A model generated the notes under the pieces. It did not search any database and was not told the DNA's origin. It saw only the letters and a list, made by a program, of their open reading frames with translations. The position numbers were made by a program, and so were the translations under genes. Shown piece after piece: positions 21,601 to 29,689 of a stretch of DNA of 64,000 bases (position 1 is its first letter; every line of letters begins with the position of its first letter). Origin of the DNA: Owenia fusiformis (lineage: Eukaryota; Annelida; Polychaeta; Sabellida; Oweniidae); NCBI GenBank assembly GCA_903813345.2, contig CAIIXF020000005.1, forward strand, positions 36,335,375 through 36,399,374, read 5' to 3'.

Positions 21601-22995
21601 TGATGGTACATATTTACCTATTGCAATTTGATTAGAACTCTAACTTGCATGTTAAAGGTTTGAGGTTTTAATGATTATGTAAAATTAGTACTTGCCGTTT
21701 ATCATGTCTGTTCCTTAAAAGAAAAATTGGCGCCAATGAGGTTTAGTTATAGAACAAGCTTTCTAGAATGTTGCATAATTACAACACTGTTTTGACGCAA
21801 CAGTATCTAGAAATGTTACTTTTATTGATCAAATAAATTAAATTGGGCATTTCGTTTGATTACATATTATGAAATTTAGGATTTATTTATTTATTTGAAA
21901 TGAATATTTTGATATGATTTTTTAGGAAGAGCTGGCTAGAATGCGACAGAATTATGACTCAGTTGTGACGCAACAGGAAGTGAAAGATCTAGAAATGTCA
22001 CGCATGAAGGACCAGTTCGACAATGAAATCAAATTCCGAGAAAAGTTAAGCGACAGATTACAGTCAGCAAATGATGTTGCTGCAATGTCTAAAGCAGAAC
22101 TCATGTTAGTAGAGTTTAGAAGTATTTTTTATTGTAGTAACCAAAATGTTTAAGAAAAGTATATTTCAAAAAGCATGACAGGGCCTCTTCATCCAAGGTT
22201 AAGTCTCTGGGCCTATCTTCTAATATGAAGAACCTACAAAGTACATGTATGATAGTATCATGAGAAGTTCTGCTCAAAAGAATTGTGTATTTATATTGCC
22301 TCATTATGTAAGCTCACAAAAATTTACTCCTTGATTCTGTAAATGTTTTAGGTTGGAACGTCAAAAGTTACGCATTTTAGCTAACACAGGTGGCGCTACT
22401 AGTCCCCAGGCAGCTTGGGCCGACTCTCCACTCGCTTCCAAGAAACCTAGTCACGGTCTTAATGACTCACTCTCATACAAAATAAAGACTGAGCTGGATA
22501 AAAGTATCGCAAAGCATTTAGAAAGAGGTATGGTGTTCTATGAGTACAGACATCTAATAACCATTCAACAGAGTAAACTTGATTTTTGTTTCTTGAAATT
22601 TTGATTATCTGTTCCATGATTTATACTTTTTATATTACTATTTTGTGATAAACATGCGTGCTAAGAAAAGGAACTCTAACTAAACACAAGCCACAGAGAA
22701 TTTAATAAGCTTTCAATCCAGGTACTCTCAGATGGATATAAATTTGAAATAATTTTGCATGTCTTTCTTTTTGGTTGAACCCGAACTATGTTTGCCAATT
22801 GGCTAAGAATAGTTTTGAAAGAATTCCTTATAATTTCTTTATGTATGATTGTTTAGTGACTTTTATGCCATTTCAGGTCCTCACTTAAATCTAAGTACCA
22901 TCGCCCGCAGTGTAGACGATAGTATCCTCAACAAATCTCAAGACAAATCCTCCATGGACTACATGTCAACTTTGAAGCGCAACTATTTCGTTTAA
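277..22995 (+). CDS. ANKRD26-like coiled-coil protein, 3' part (15 exons)
   Basis: Coding exons read from splice sites and frame: 277-613, 825-1040, 1423-1464, 7032-7151, 8822-8893, 9305-9403, 13583-13707, 18064-18133, 18495-18593, 19367-19537, 21024-21125, 21379-21492, 21926-22104, 22352-22527, 22877-22995 (stop TAA 22993-22995). They total 2041 nt, that is one base completing an upstream codon plus 680 codons, with all phases matching. The protein is almost wholly heptad-like coiled coil rich in E, K, Q, L and R. The order of segments and the C-terminal motifs (TELDKSIAKHLER, then DYMSTLKRNYFV at the very end) resemble the end of vertebrate ANKRD26, whose C-terminus has ELEK.IT.ELKE and EYVQILKKNYMI. 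In vertebrates this family is linked to centrosome/basal-body scaffolding; that role is inferred here. The expected N-terminal ankyrin repeats would lie upstream of the window. A secreted protease gene is nested in the 9404-13582 intron. Confidence 0.85.
825..1040 (+). CDS. ANKRD26-like exon
   Basis: Acceptor TTATCCAG ends at 824 and donor GTATGT starts at 1041. It holds 72 codons in phase 0, beginning TREQLEREKIHLQSEVERAN, and continues the coiled coil. Confidence 0.85.
1423..1464 (+). CDS. ANKRD26-like 42-nt small exon
   Basis: Acceptor TTCTGTAG ends at 1422 and donor GTAAAC starts at 1465. The 14 codons (RMTSHSYGRHDYQQ) are in phase 0 at both ends and are unlike the flanking coiled coil, being His/Tyr-rich. 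Because it is symmetrical it could be skipped without breaking the frame, so it is a candidate cassette exon. There is no transcript evidence here. Confidence 0.6.
1465..4098 (+). other. Intron sequence, no gene seen
   Basis: AT-rich intron with a 16-base G run at 2203-2218. Between about 3544 and 3708 one frame is open and looks like degraded coding sequence (it contains KFGTDDLNLKMM and ITMYFTRGGVFM). I do not recognise it; it could be an eroded upstream part of the ankyrin-like ORF that follows. Confidence 0.4.
4099..5204 (+). pseudogene. Ankyrin-repeat-like ORF with a frameshift, nested in an intron
   Basis: An ORF opens at ATG 4099 and reads to a stop at 4567. A second ORF in another frame continues the same protein to TGA at 5202-5204. 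At about 4530-4545 the first frame gives RTPLCMPLK while the shifted frame gives VYALEDHHMDIAGELIEAGA, a clear ankyrin-type helix-turn-helix. One base appears to be missing after the codon for Thr. Another ankyrin-like stretch near the start reads LTPLVYAAKHNNINLLNDIL. About 365 codons in all, with no intron, on the same strand as the host gene and inside its intron. The C-terminal half is not recognised. It is either a decayed retrocopy-like gene or an intact single-exon gene with a one-base assembly error. A foldback element begins 24 bases after the stop. Confidence 0.55.
5228..6058. mobile_element. 831-bp foldback element (long inverted repeats)
   Basis: The left end starts CACAGGCTGGTATCG and the right end is its reverse complement, ending CGATACCAGCCTGTG. 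The two arms of about 400 bp pair imperfectly along their length around a centre near 5642. The element is flanked by the direct repeat ATTAC (5223-5227 and 6059-6063), as expected of a target-site duplication. The block GTCCGCTGTGACGGAGCA occurs at 5251-5268 and 5613-5630, inverted at 5654-5671 (one mismatch) and at 6018-6035, so it marks both ends and both sides of the centre. There is no transposase ORF. It is a non-autonomous foldback/MITE-type element of unassigned superfamily. Confidence 0.85.
6140..6255 (+). repeat. Dispersed repeat, copy 1
   Basis: The stretch with TCTCCAACTTTTTATGGATG and GGTGGTGACATTTTGCATGT has a diverged direct copy at about 19222-19325 in another intron of the same gene. 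The ends are not sharply defined and there is no coding content. Confidence 0.55.
6256..7031 (+). other. Intron sequence, no gene seen
   Basis: AT-rich intron ending in the acceptor TTGTATACAG. Short open frames at 6377-6878 are dominated by Phe, Ile, Leu and Tyr and lack splice context, so they look like chance. Confidence 0.5.
7032..7151 (+). CDS. ANKRD26-like exon with duplicated 3' end
   Basis: Acceptor TTGTATACAG ends at 7031 and donor GTAAGG starts at 7152. It holds 40 codons in phase 0, starting GDLEERLHKFELEKTRLEAD, and is coiled coil. Its last codons together with the donor are repeated three more times downstream (see the repeat at 7122-7530). Confidence 0.85.
7122..7530 (+). repeat. 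Tandem repeat of about 103 bp containing an exon end and 5' splice site
   Basis: GAATATCAAGACTCTAACCA followed by the donor GTAAGG occurs with donors at 7152, 7248, 7351 and 7454 (spacings 96, 103, 103). Each unit also carries GATATTAAAGG and TTTAAG downstream. The first donor is the one that fits the gene's frame. Confidence 0.9.
7634..8282. repeat. 45-bp minisatellite, about 14 copies, with a 135-bp higher-order unit
   Basis: The unit TGATTGTTAGTTCATGTCTT...CATAGAGCTAA repeats every 45 bp. Two variants differ at TGTTCATAGAGCTAATGCCA versus TGTGCATAGAGTTAATGATG. The first three blocks follow a three-monomer order (135 bp), after which only the first variant continues. Because 45 is a multiple of three and the unit lacks stops, long frames are open on both strands. 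These are products of the repeat and not genes. It lies in the 7152-8821 intron. Confidence 0.95.
8822..8893 (+). CDS. ANKRD26-like exon
   Basis: Acceptor TTATTCCAG ends at 8821 and donor GTATGA starts at 8894. 24 codons in phase 0: begins VRNTMEALLSNLKTSTIHME. Confidence 0.8.
9305..9403 (+). CDS. ANKRD26-like exon
   Basis: Acceptor ATATTTTAG ends at 9304 and donor GTAAGT starts at 9404. 33 codons in phase 0, beginning EETAHRTLFEREAEDSKALW. The following intron (9404-13582) contains the nested protease gene. Confidence 0.85.
9404..10411 (+). other. Intron sequence, no gene seen
   Basis: AT-rich intron with no supported gene. A short frame on the minus strand at 10005-10196 is low-complexity at its start and looks like chance. 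Confidence 0.5.
10412..10842 (+). pseudogene. Decayed copy of the first exon of the downstream serine protease
   Basis: GATTGTGGAAAGTTAAGAAA at about 10420 matches GACTGTGGGAAGTTAAGAAA at 11202 in the intact gene. Further matches follow in the same order, including the Cys-rich stretch around GATAAATGTAATTTTTGTGA and AAACAAGTGCTC. The copy has several in-frame stops and indels and ends at a donor-like AAAGCAG/GTATGAT at the place corresponding to the intact exon's end. No trypsin exon follows before the intact gene. It indicates a tandem duplication of which one copy decayed. Confidence 0.75.
11114..12977 (+). CDS. Secreted trypsin-like serine protease with Cys-rich N-terminus and C-terminal TSP1 domain
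   Basis: Two exons, 11114-11723 and 11896-12977, joined phase 1 to phase 1 (GGTGTG donor, TTTATAG acceptor), give 563 residues. Residues 1 to about 28 form a signal peptide (hydrophobic YLCIAVCLLNYIFV). Two Cys-rich modules follow (about 30-70 and 92-120), then two modules of pacifastin/VWC type with CNVCEC (about 153-158) and CTRCEC. The trypsin domain starts at the activation-type IITGGKE. It has the catalytic His in LTAAHC, Asp in NDIAIVEL and Ser in GDSGGPL. The Asp six residues before the catalytic Ser (KDSCFGDSGG) predicts cleavage after Lys/Arg. The C-terminus WGEWSKFTPC...SRIRVC is thrombospondin type-1-like. It is nested in an intron of the ANKRD26-like gene, same strand. Its role may be in immunity or matrix processing; this is inferred from the layout only. 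Confidence 0.85.
13177..13182 (+). promoter_or_regulatory. Probable polyadenylation signal AATAAA of the nested protease
   Basis: AATAAA lies 200 bases after the protease stop codon, on the coding strand, with GT-rich sequence (TGGTGTGTGAGTG) about 25 bases downstream. This fits cleavage and polyadenylation inside the host intron. Confidence 0.55.
13583..13707 (+). CDS. ANKRD26-like exon
   Basis: Acceptor TCTCATTAG ends at 13582 and donor GTGAGT starts at 13708. 41 codons plus two bases, beginning IAQLEREKIEVQGNVDEERR. The split Arg codon is completed at 18064. Confidence 0.85.
14287..15215 (+). repeat. 162-bp satellite, about 5.2 copies, with a GC-rich left end
   Basis: CTTGTCTACAGG recurs at 14366, 14528, 14690, 14852, 15014 and (partial copy) 15176, exactly 162 bp apart each time. 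The unit contains CCAGCCAAACCATTTGAGGG and GGTGGCCATTTTGGATTTTC. The array is preceded by a hairpin TCGTACC/GGTACGA (14289-14310) and a GGCGGGCGGGCGGGCGGCG tract. A GGTACCATATTGTT close to 15308 resembles the left flank GGTACGATATTGTA, so the array may sit inside a larger element. Confidence 0.9.
15216..18063 (+). other. Intron sequence, no certain gene
   Basis: AT-rich intron. A 21-bp unit (CCTTTTATAGAGTAAATAGTG) repeats about three times at 17358-17420. The stretch 17530-17860 has coding-like texture in pieces (for example TATGGCTCTTATCC and GTGGTCGCCATTTGGACCAC) but is broken by stops and is not recognised. It may be a remnant of an old gene or transposon. Confidence 0.4.
18064..18133 (+). 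CDS. ANKRD26-like exon
   Basis: Acceptor TATTTTCAG ends at 18063 and donor GTAGGT starts at 18134. The first base completes an Arg codon, then VIELERQVATLKAHLKAARK and RLK follow. This matches the conserved KTARRKL-type segment of the family. Confidence 0.85.
18495..18593 (+). CDS. ANKRD26-like exon
   Basis: Acceptor ATGTTGCAG ends at 18494 and donor GTATGA starts at 18594. 33 codons in phase 0, beginning DLDNSDSRVNSLRREFDSER. Confidence 0.85.
18826..18985 (+). repeat. Dispersed repeat, copy 1 of a second family
   Basis: GTGTGGTTTCATGTTCA, CTCAATTATTTTCTTAT and CCTTTCATCAAAATAAAACT recur in the same order in a diverged direct copy at about 26635-26775. No coding content. Confidence 0.5.
19222..19325 (+). 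repeat. Dispersed repeat, copy 2
   Basis: Diverged direct copy of 6140-6255, sharing GTGGTGACAT.TTGCATGT.AATGCCTTG. Confidence 0.55.
19367..19537 (+). CDS. ANKRD26-like exon
   Basis: Acceptor CATTTTTAG ends at 19366 and donor GTATTT starts at 19538. 57 codons in phase 0, beginning LDDCRGQLDLEIERKDKLEA; coiled coil. Confidence 0.85.
19858..20870. repeat. 24-bp minisatellite, about 40 copies, alternating dimer
   Basis: CCTGCAGAGATCAAGGTTAATATA and CCTGTAGAGATCAAGGTTAATATG alternate, giving a 48-bp dimer in the middle of the array. Variants with GTTGATATG and GAGGTCAAG cluster near the edges. As 24 is a multiple of three and the unit has no stop, long frames (over 300 codons) are open on both strands. 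They are not considered genes. The array is in the 19538-21023 intron. Confidence 0.95.
21024..21125 (+). CDS. ANKRD26-like exon
   Basis: Acceptor TCTTTTCAG ends at 21023 and donor GTAAGA starts at 21126. 34 codons in phase 0, beginning SHVQNNYIDRGELARKENEI. Confidence 0.85.
21379..21492 (+). CDS. ANKRD26-like exon
   Basis: Acceptor TTTTTGTAG ends at 21378 and donor GTACGT starts at 21493. 38 codons in phase 0, beginning VNHLLDEQASKQENIYSMHS, a segment that resembles the family's QVN.FLQAQAASQENL region. Confidence 0.85.
21926..22104 (+). CDS. ANKRD26-like exon
   Basis: Acceptor TTTTTTAG ends at 21925 and donor GTTAGT starts at 22105. 59 codons plus two bases, beginning EELARMRQNYDSVVTQQEVK. 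The split Met codon is completed at 22352. Confidence 0.85.
22352..22527 (+). CDS. ANKRD26-like penultimate exon
   Basis: Acceptor ATGTTTTAG ends at 22351 and donor GTATGG starts at 22528. It encodes a Ser/Pro-rich linker (GATSPQAAWADSPLASKKPS) and then the conserved helix KIKTELDKSIAKHLER. Confidence 0.85.
22877..22995 (+). CDS. ANKRD26-like terminal exon
   Basis: Acceptor CATTTCAG ends at 22876. It encodes GPHLNLSTIARSVDDSILNK and ends SSMDYMSTLKRNYFV before TAA (22993-22995). The terminal Y..LK.NY motif is the best single match to the ANKRD26 family. Confidence 0.85.
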
Positions 22996-23631
22996 ATCAG
23001 TTACTCGTTTATAGACACTCTATGCAAATGTGATAGTTTGCAGCAGTATATATGTTCAATGTTCAGTACAGAAATCCATCAACTGGCTTGAAGTATGATG
23101 GTTTAAACAATATTATTATTTAAAGTTATGCAAACATTTAAAGTTTTACACTGTAGGTAGACAACATTATATACCATACCACCTCATTCAATGTTGAATG
23201 TTACAAAAATGAAATCAATTTTGTTTTATTGATTGTATCGTATTTTAGCTCTTAGATAGCAACACTCGAGAAGGCATGGAAACGTTCTTTTTGGGTGGTG
23301 AAGAAGAAAAAAAATTGCCAATTTAAACATCATAATCAAATTTATTGAACTCATAATAGTTCAGACCATGTTCTACTCATACATTATTTTTTATGGAATG
23401 TACCATTGACTGATTTTAATAGGATTTAACTGAACTGAATTTAGGTAGGCCAAGTATATTGTATTATCCTACTGCACTACAACTACACTACACTACTACC
23501 CAACTTTAACCCATGGCTTAGTAAACTGACATCTTATTCAATGTGTCAGATGTCAAAGTTATTCCACTCTGTACTCCTTAGTACCGCTGTAACTGTTATT
23601 GCCTCTTACTATCTCATTGTGTAAAAAGATA

Positions 23632-23868
23632 TATACAGGGTGTAAAATAAATATGTTCTTTCCCTTAATTTCAAGAGAATGAACTTTTGTGCATAAAAGT
23701 GCATCTAGTTGAGCTAGTCATATGAAACTTCTGTGGAGTTGCTTTGTGAAGGCTGGTTATGATGTAGTAAAGAACAATTCAGATATCCTGTAGAGAAAAA
23801 AGTTATCCAACATTATGTGGATGTAAGAGCTAAGGAGGGGAGAACATATTATTTGACACCCTGTATAT
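23632..23868. mobile_element. MITE with mariner-like ends
   Basis: The left end TATATACAGGGTGTAAAATA and the right end, reverse-complemented TATATACAGGGTGTCAAATA, form terminal inverted repeats that extend through TATGTTCT for about 30 bp. The TACAGGGTGT terminus next to TA matches many mariner-type elements. About 237 bp, non-coding, so non-autonomous. Confidence 0.8.
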
Positions 23869-25540
23869 ACTGAACTACATATCATTTAAGATATATAGAG
23901 GATAAATGTGTTTCAATTAATTTACTTTTATAAGTACTTGTATAATAATTCTGAGATTTTAGTTGTATTTAGAATTTGAATATTGGTGCTATGCTATTGT
24001 ATGGTTTGTCAAGAAAACTTGATCATTTAATGTTTTCGGTTTTATTCCTTAAGGGACAGTGAACAATAATATAATTAGATATGGAGAAGATTGATATATT
24101 AGCATATGAATTATTGATATGTTGCAGGAATCAAACCATGAAAAACAGATAATTTAAAGGAATAGAGCCAAAAAATGGAATTGTTCAATGTGTATGTTGG
24201 CCAGTTGAACTGTACATAACAAATAATGCACCAGATTCTACTTGGCTAGTGTAAATAATAAATATGAATCTCAAGTTAAGTATTAAATTAAATGAATTCA
24301 AACAAAAAGTGATATTTTAAATCACAAATGAATAATTTCTTTTGATGAGCTATTGACTGAAAAATGTAAATCTATATGATTCATTATACACAGGGTCATT
24401 TTGCAATTAATATTGCTCAAAATATAAGTAAGTGTATATTAGCCATTCAACTGCTTAAATCATAAGACCCACTTCAAAGTAAATAATAGAACAAGCTATA
24501 TTACTACTTTATTGTTGTATATGCAATTGCCTCAATCTGTTAAACTTTATGAACTTCTAAGAGCATGAATTGGAAACAATATGGTAGATATTCATTATCA
24601 TTATCAATAGTATTACTTGACAAGTCACACGTGCAGGCTTAAAAATTGATTCAGATTGAGAAATATGTTGATTTGGTGACATCATGCCCCTGTTTCTCAT
24701 ATTTGATTCTGGGGTAATGCGTTAGATTGCACTTGAACCGGGTGAGTTTTGTCAGAGGATAGAAAAAAGCATGCTTGCTTGGGTTGTTTGAATTGAATGA
24801 AATTGAATATCACCATAGTAATTAAGTAACACAGGGTTGTATTTTGAAATGTGTAATAGAACTAGAAATGAGTGAATTAACAAAAAATTAAGCAAATGTT
24901 TTTATATAAATTCTACAGACATATGGAAAAGAAATGAGACTTTTTCATTCATCTTTTAAAGGGGTGTCGATTAGAATAGCCATACCCCAAATATCCTTGT
25001 GCAGTCTCTATTGCATATCGCATTTTATTATTTTAATGTATTGTATGTTTCCGTCCAATGTTAGTCCCTCCATCCATGACTGGTACAATTAGTATGTGTC
25101 TTGTTTGAAAATGTCAAATTAAAAATGTAGTTTCAATTATTAACATATAAATGTATGCAAATAGTTTTTCACTATTATATTACCATATTATTAATATAAT
25201 ATTATCAATTAAAGGCCATTTGGTTGCCATACTACCATATTATAATTATTATACTGTATTATTTAAAAGACATTTCTAGAAGCAATTGAAATGTAGTTTA
25301 TGTAAAGTTCTGTACTATGTTGAAAATATCCATTCTATCTTACTTTAAATTAATTTGAAAATAAATAAAAAATATTATTATAAAGTATAAGATAGAAAAG
25401 TGTTTTCTTGTTTAAATTCTCTCACAGATAACCATTGTTTCTAAAATATAGTTAACCTTAATTAATTACAGGACCTCATTCACGTTCACAGGCCATCCAG
25501 TCCGATCTTTAAATGGGTCCATTGCCCCTTTAATATCACT

Positions 25541-25856
25541 CACTCTTAAAAATGAATTACTTGAGTATTTCCCAAGTATAAAAATTACTTAAAGTTAAAT
25601 ACTTAGTTTTACTTCATTTTACTTAGGTTTACCTTATATTGTCATTTTGAGTTTTTTAATTGCTTAATTATGTAAATGAGTAATTACAATTACTACAGTA
25701 AGTATTTCAATTTCTCTCCTTGCATTAGTAAATTCACCATAAATGAATTACTTAAAAATTATTCAGTAGTTCAAGATTATTTAAGTAATTTTGGACTTAA
25801 AATGAGTAGTACAATTTCTCAATATAAGGAAATCCAAGTAATAATTTTTAAGAGTG
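25541..25856. mobile_element. MITE-like element with CACTCTTAAAAAT ends
   Basis: The left end CACTCTTAAAAATGAATTAC is the inverted counterpart of the right end TAATTTTTAAGAGTG. Inner sequence is rich in AAGTAATT/AATTACTT pairs, so much of the 316-bp unit folds back. Target-site duplication is not clear. Confidence 0.75.
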
Positions 25857-25894
25857 CTTAGTCTGATTAACTTAATATTCCTGAGATAAAGCCT

Positions 25895-25998
25895 GAAAGC
25901 AGGCACTTTGGGTACTTTTATATGACAAGGAATGATGAGCCAAAAATATTCTAAAATTGTAACAATATTTTTTTAGCTTACTCGCTAGATCTGATTCT
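25895..25998 (-). repeat. Dispersed repeat, inverted partner at 53735-53830
   Basis: The reverse complement reads AGGGAGAATCAGATCTAGCG and ATTTTAGAATATTTTTGGCT, matching 53740-53830 with scattered differences. Confidence 0.55.
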
Positions 25999-26634
25999 CC
26001 CTTAAATGTTCAATGCATTAGATTTCATTTCTGAATCCTGAAACGTTTGATTCACTTCTGCTAGAAGGGAAATTAAGAAAAGACTAATGGTGTGCTGTAC
26101 GTATACTTGTATATGGCTAATTATTCCAAAACAACAAAAAACGTATGTAATGCTAGTCGGCATATCCACAACATTCTGGCATAAATGCGTTACATTTATT
26201 TTTCCTCGAACATTTGATTCAATTCCGGTATGAAGAAGATATAAGAGAACGACGTAAACTTTCCGATGATGTGCTGTATTCAATGGATAATTATTTCATA
26301 TCATAAAAACTGTATGTAATGTTGTTAGTTTGCGAAAACATCTCGTCATTTATTTATTTATTAAGTTCTATGCGGTACACTCAGTTTCTAAATATTCATT
26401 CATTATTCTGCCGTTAAGAGATTGAAGAGTATATCTTAAATTGCATATTTTACTAATCCCTAAGTGCGATATTCTCATAAATCGCCATATCATCTCGTAT
26501 ATGTCAGAATATCACAATTATATGAACGTATAGAGTTGCGCAATAAATGATGACGTAATCAAACGCTTCATGAATTATAACGGAATAATAAACATGCTAT
26601 AAGTGAGTTGCGAAATCTCTCTTATACTACTACC

Positions 26635-26775
26635 AGCAATAAGGACTCTTAATGAATTTGTATGAATTGGTGTGGTTTCACTTTCAACTATCTTCAAGTG
26701 CAATTATTTTTCTTATTTAATATCCTGGGCAAATATTGTTGATGTCGTTTCTTTTCTCCCTTCATCAAAATAAAA
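26635..26775 (+). repeat. Dispersed repeat, copy 2 of the second family
   Basis: Diverged direct copy of 18826-18985, with GTGTGGTTTCACTTTCA and CCTTCATCAAAATAAAACTG. Confidence 0.5.
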
Positions 26776-27269
26776 CTGTTTAGGGAATTATTCTAATTAT
26801 CATACCACTCCTTTTTATTAGTGACGTTTTTAAAATTAAGTGATGATAAGTTTGGGACTATACTGATACTTCAGTGAGTGGATTACATTTATATCAAATT
26901 TACCTTTTCTATAAATTTAATACAATGTTATGGAGTGGAAGTCGTGTATTTCAATTATTTAAGAATTCTGGACAACAGAAATGACAAAATATTGCTTCAG
27001 GGATGGGATTAAAGAATATGACATATTCTCCACCCTACCTACTATTTAATTTAACAATTAACACAAATATACATAGGCCTACCATATTTGAGCACATATC
27101 GGACAATTGATCGATAAAATCACTCGAAGTGTGTTCCTGATATTGGCGCTTAAAGATTTTCAAATTTTCCGATTTGGAATGCTTCTACTAAATGATCTTC
27201 AAATGATTACTCTGATTTCTATTAGATATGTTTCGACTCCCCCGCTTCATAAAAAAAATATTGTCACCA

Positions 27270-29596
27270 TTAAAGTGCCCGATAAACAATAAAATGCGCA
27301 TGCGTCCAGGTGTTGATAAACTATAAATAGCGAAAATCCAGGGTTTGTCACCACAAGGTAAGCCAGGACGAGTTGAGAGAACAGCTAGTGTTGATATTGA
27401 ATTTACATGTAGCCAGATAAGTTTCCTTATTGAAATTACATATGGTTATTAGCAATACTTTGTAGGTGCTAAATAATAAAATATTTAGAGTATATATGAG
27501 AGAAATTGGTCATTTCGAACCTGTTGAAAAGTTTGTGGCTCTCGGCTACACCGGGGAATTTACTTCCATGAGTACACACATAAATATGGGGTTCCCCAAG
27601 AGGAACGCGACAAGGTGACCTGGCATCAAATGTGCGACTAAATGCTTCTATCGAGAAGATAAAATAACGAATACGACAATAAGTTATTGCATGTGACAAT
27701 TCCGAGCCTTCATCTCACTGAAGTATTTTGAAGTAAAAATAGGATTTTTGTTTTGATACATGGATTCAGATGAACGTAACTTTACTCTGACAACTAATCA
27801 AAACTGAACAAAATTGATTGTACGTAACAGACAATTTATTGTTTTACAATGTTTTGATTGGCTAAACGAATGAAACCAACAAATTATGACATGTAAAATG
27901 ACAATTTTGAAATGTAAAATTTAAAAGTGACAAACACAACCTCCCTATCCACTCTTTGGGAGCCCTAGTAAATTAGTAATATGTACATGCAGCAGTGGTA
28001 GTGTACAGCTTATTATCACACTACGCTTTGTATTCTAAAGCCTGTTGTTTGTAATAACACTGTTCACTCAACGTATGTTTTGTGTGTGGGCAGTCAACGA
28101 TAATCATTGTTTTATCCCGGTTATATGACCTCGGCAATTATAACAGAACCGTACTAAACGAAAAAACGCAAACAAGAGAAAGCTTTCACACACATATAAA
28201 AAATGAACTAGTCTAATCCGCCAGTATAAACTCTGTGCTATACGTAGCCGGGTCAGGCGCACACTTTAAAAGAATTTTGCAACTTAAGTGATGTCATCTT
28301 TTTTTATTCACTTTATTTCTAAGTCAATCTTCTAACTAGGTTGAAAGAGTTCTGTTTTAAATATTACTGTACCATTGTTTTCTATAAGAACTCATATTTT
28401 AAAATGCATTTTCTCTGAACCACTTTCATGCATGGATAAGTTCATTTCTCAATTATTTATCAACCAATTGTCTAATCCTTTGACAAAAGCCATAATGTAT
28501 GAGGATGAATGTCATGCATTGGTGTGACCCGTCGCTTATTATTATCTTTTCAGCTCATCTTTATTTTGATAAACTGAGTGAGAATTTTTGAGTCAGTTAA
28601 AGTGTGCGCCTGACCCGGCTACGTATAGCACAGAGTTTATACTGGCGGATTAGACTAGTTCATTTTTTATATGTGTGTGAAAGCTTTCTCTTGTTTGCGT
28701 TTTTTCGTTTAGTACGGTTCTGTTATAATTGCCGAGGTCATATAACCGGGATAAAACAATGATTATCGTTGACTGCCCACACACAAAACATACGTTGAGT
28801 GAACAGTGTTATTACAAACAACAGGCTTTAGAATACAAAGCGTAGTGTGATAATAAGCTGTACACTACCACTGCTGCATGTACATATTACTAATTTACTA
28901 GGGCTCCCAAAGAGTGGATAGGGAGGTTGTGTTTGTCACTTTTAAATTTTACATTTCAAAATTGTCATTTTACATGTCATAATTTGTTGGTTTCATTCGT
29001 TTAGCCAATCAAAACATTGTAAAACAATAAATTGTCTGTTACGTACAATCAATTTTGTTCAGTTTTGATTAGTTGTCAGAGTAAAGTTACGTTCATCTGA
29101 ATCCATGTATCAAAACAAAAATCCTATTTTTACTTCAAAATACTTCAGTGAGATGAAGGCTCGGAATTGTCACATGCAATAACTTATTGTCGTATTCGTT
29201 ATTTTATCTTCTCGATAGTAGCATTTAGTCGCACATTTGATGCCAGGTCACCTTGTCGCGTTCCTCTTGGGGAACCCCATATTTATGTGTGTACTCATGG
29301 AAGTAAATTCCCCGGTGTAGCCGAGAGCCACAAACTTTTCAACAGGTTCGAAATGACCAATTTCTCTCATATATACTCTAAATATTTTATTATTTAGCAC
29401 CTACAAAGTATTGCTAATAACCATATGTAATTTCAATAAGGAAACTTATCTGGCTACATGTAAATTCAATATCAACACTAGCTGTTCTCTCAACTCGTCC
29501 TGGCTTACCTTGTGGTGACAAACCCTGGATTTTCGCTATTTATAGTTTATCAACACCTGGACGCATGCGCATTTTATTGTTTATCGGGCACTTTAA
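27270..29596. mobile_element. 2.3-kb near-perfect palindrome with two 1000-bp arms bounded by TTAA
   Basis: Left arm 27270-28269 and right arm 28597-29596 are reverse complements; by eye I found one mismatch (T/A near 27650 and its partner). The 327-bp spacer (28270-28596) is unpaired. Each arm begins and ends with TTAA and inverted TTAAAGTG/CACTTTAA termini: outer end TTAAAGTGCCCGATAA, inner end TTAAAGTGTGCGCCTG. Each arm could thus be one copy of a 1-kb element inserted at TTAA, present twice in opposite orientation. A 76-codon frame is present in each arm (27469-27699 minus, 29167-29397 plus; one residue differs) but has no recognised motif. Arm identity this high means recent origin, gene conversion or an assembly artefact. 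Confidence 0.85.
27296..27363 (+). promoter_or_regulatory. Promoter-like segment in the left arm of the palindrome
   Basis: In 70 bases there is an NRF-1-like TGCGCATGCGT (about 27295-27305), a TATA box TATAAATA (27322-27329) and a good splice donor CACAAG/GTAAGC (27358). The spacing resembles a short first exon. The same arrangement occurs on the minus strand in the right arm, so both would read into the palindrome. No coding exon was linked to it. Confidence 0.35.
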
Positions 29597-29689
29597 GATC
29601 CATTTAAGTAGTACATTAGATATGACATTTTATTATTGAAATAGTATGTCCTTTGTTCAATCTTTTTAAACTTTGCTTGGGGGCTTTAA

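Larger units (their letters stand above)
22996..27269. other. 3' flank and intergenic DNA, no gene seen
   Basis: AT-rich sequence after the ANKRD26-like stop, including its 3' UTR of unknown length. Several AATAAA motifs are present and none can be chosen with confidence. It contains two MITE-like elements (23632-23868, 25541-25856) and two dispersed-repeat copies, listed separately. Confidence 0.5.

Noticed and set aside
27469-27699. 76-codon frame in each palindrome arm as a gene
   Set aside because: Preservation in both arms follows from the arms being nearly identical. No motif, and the frame opposes the promoter-like segment.
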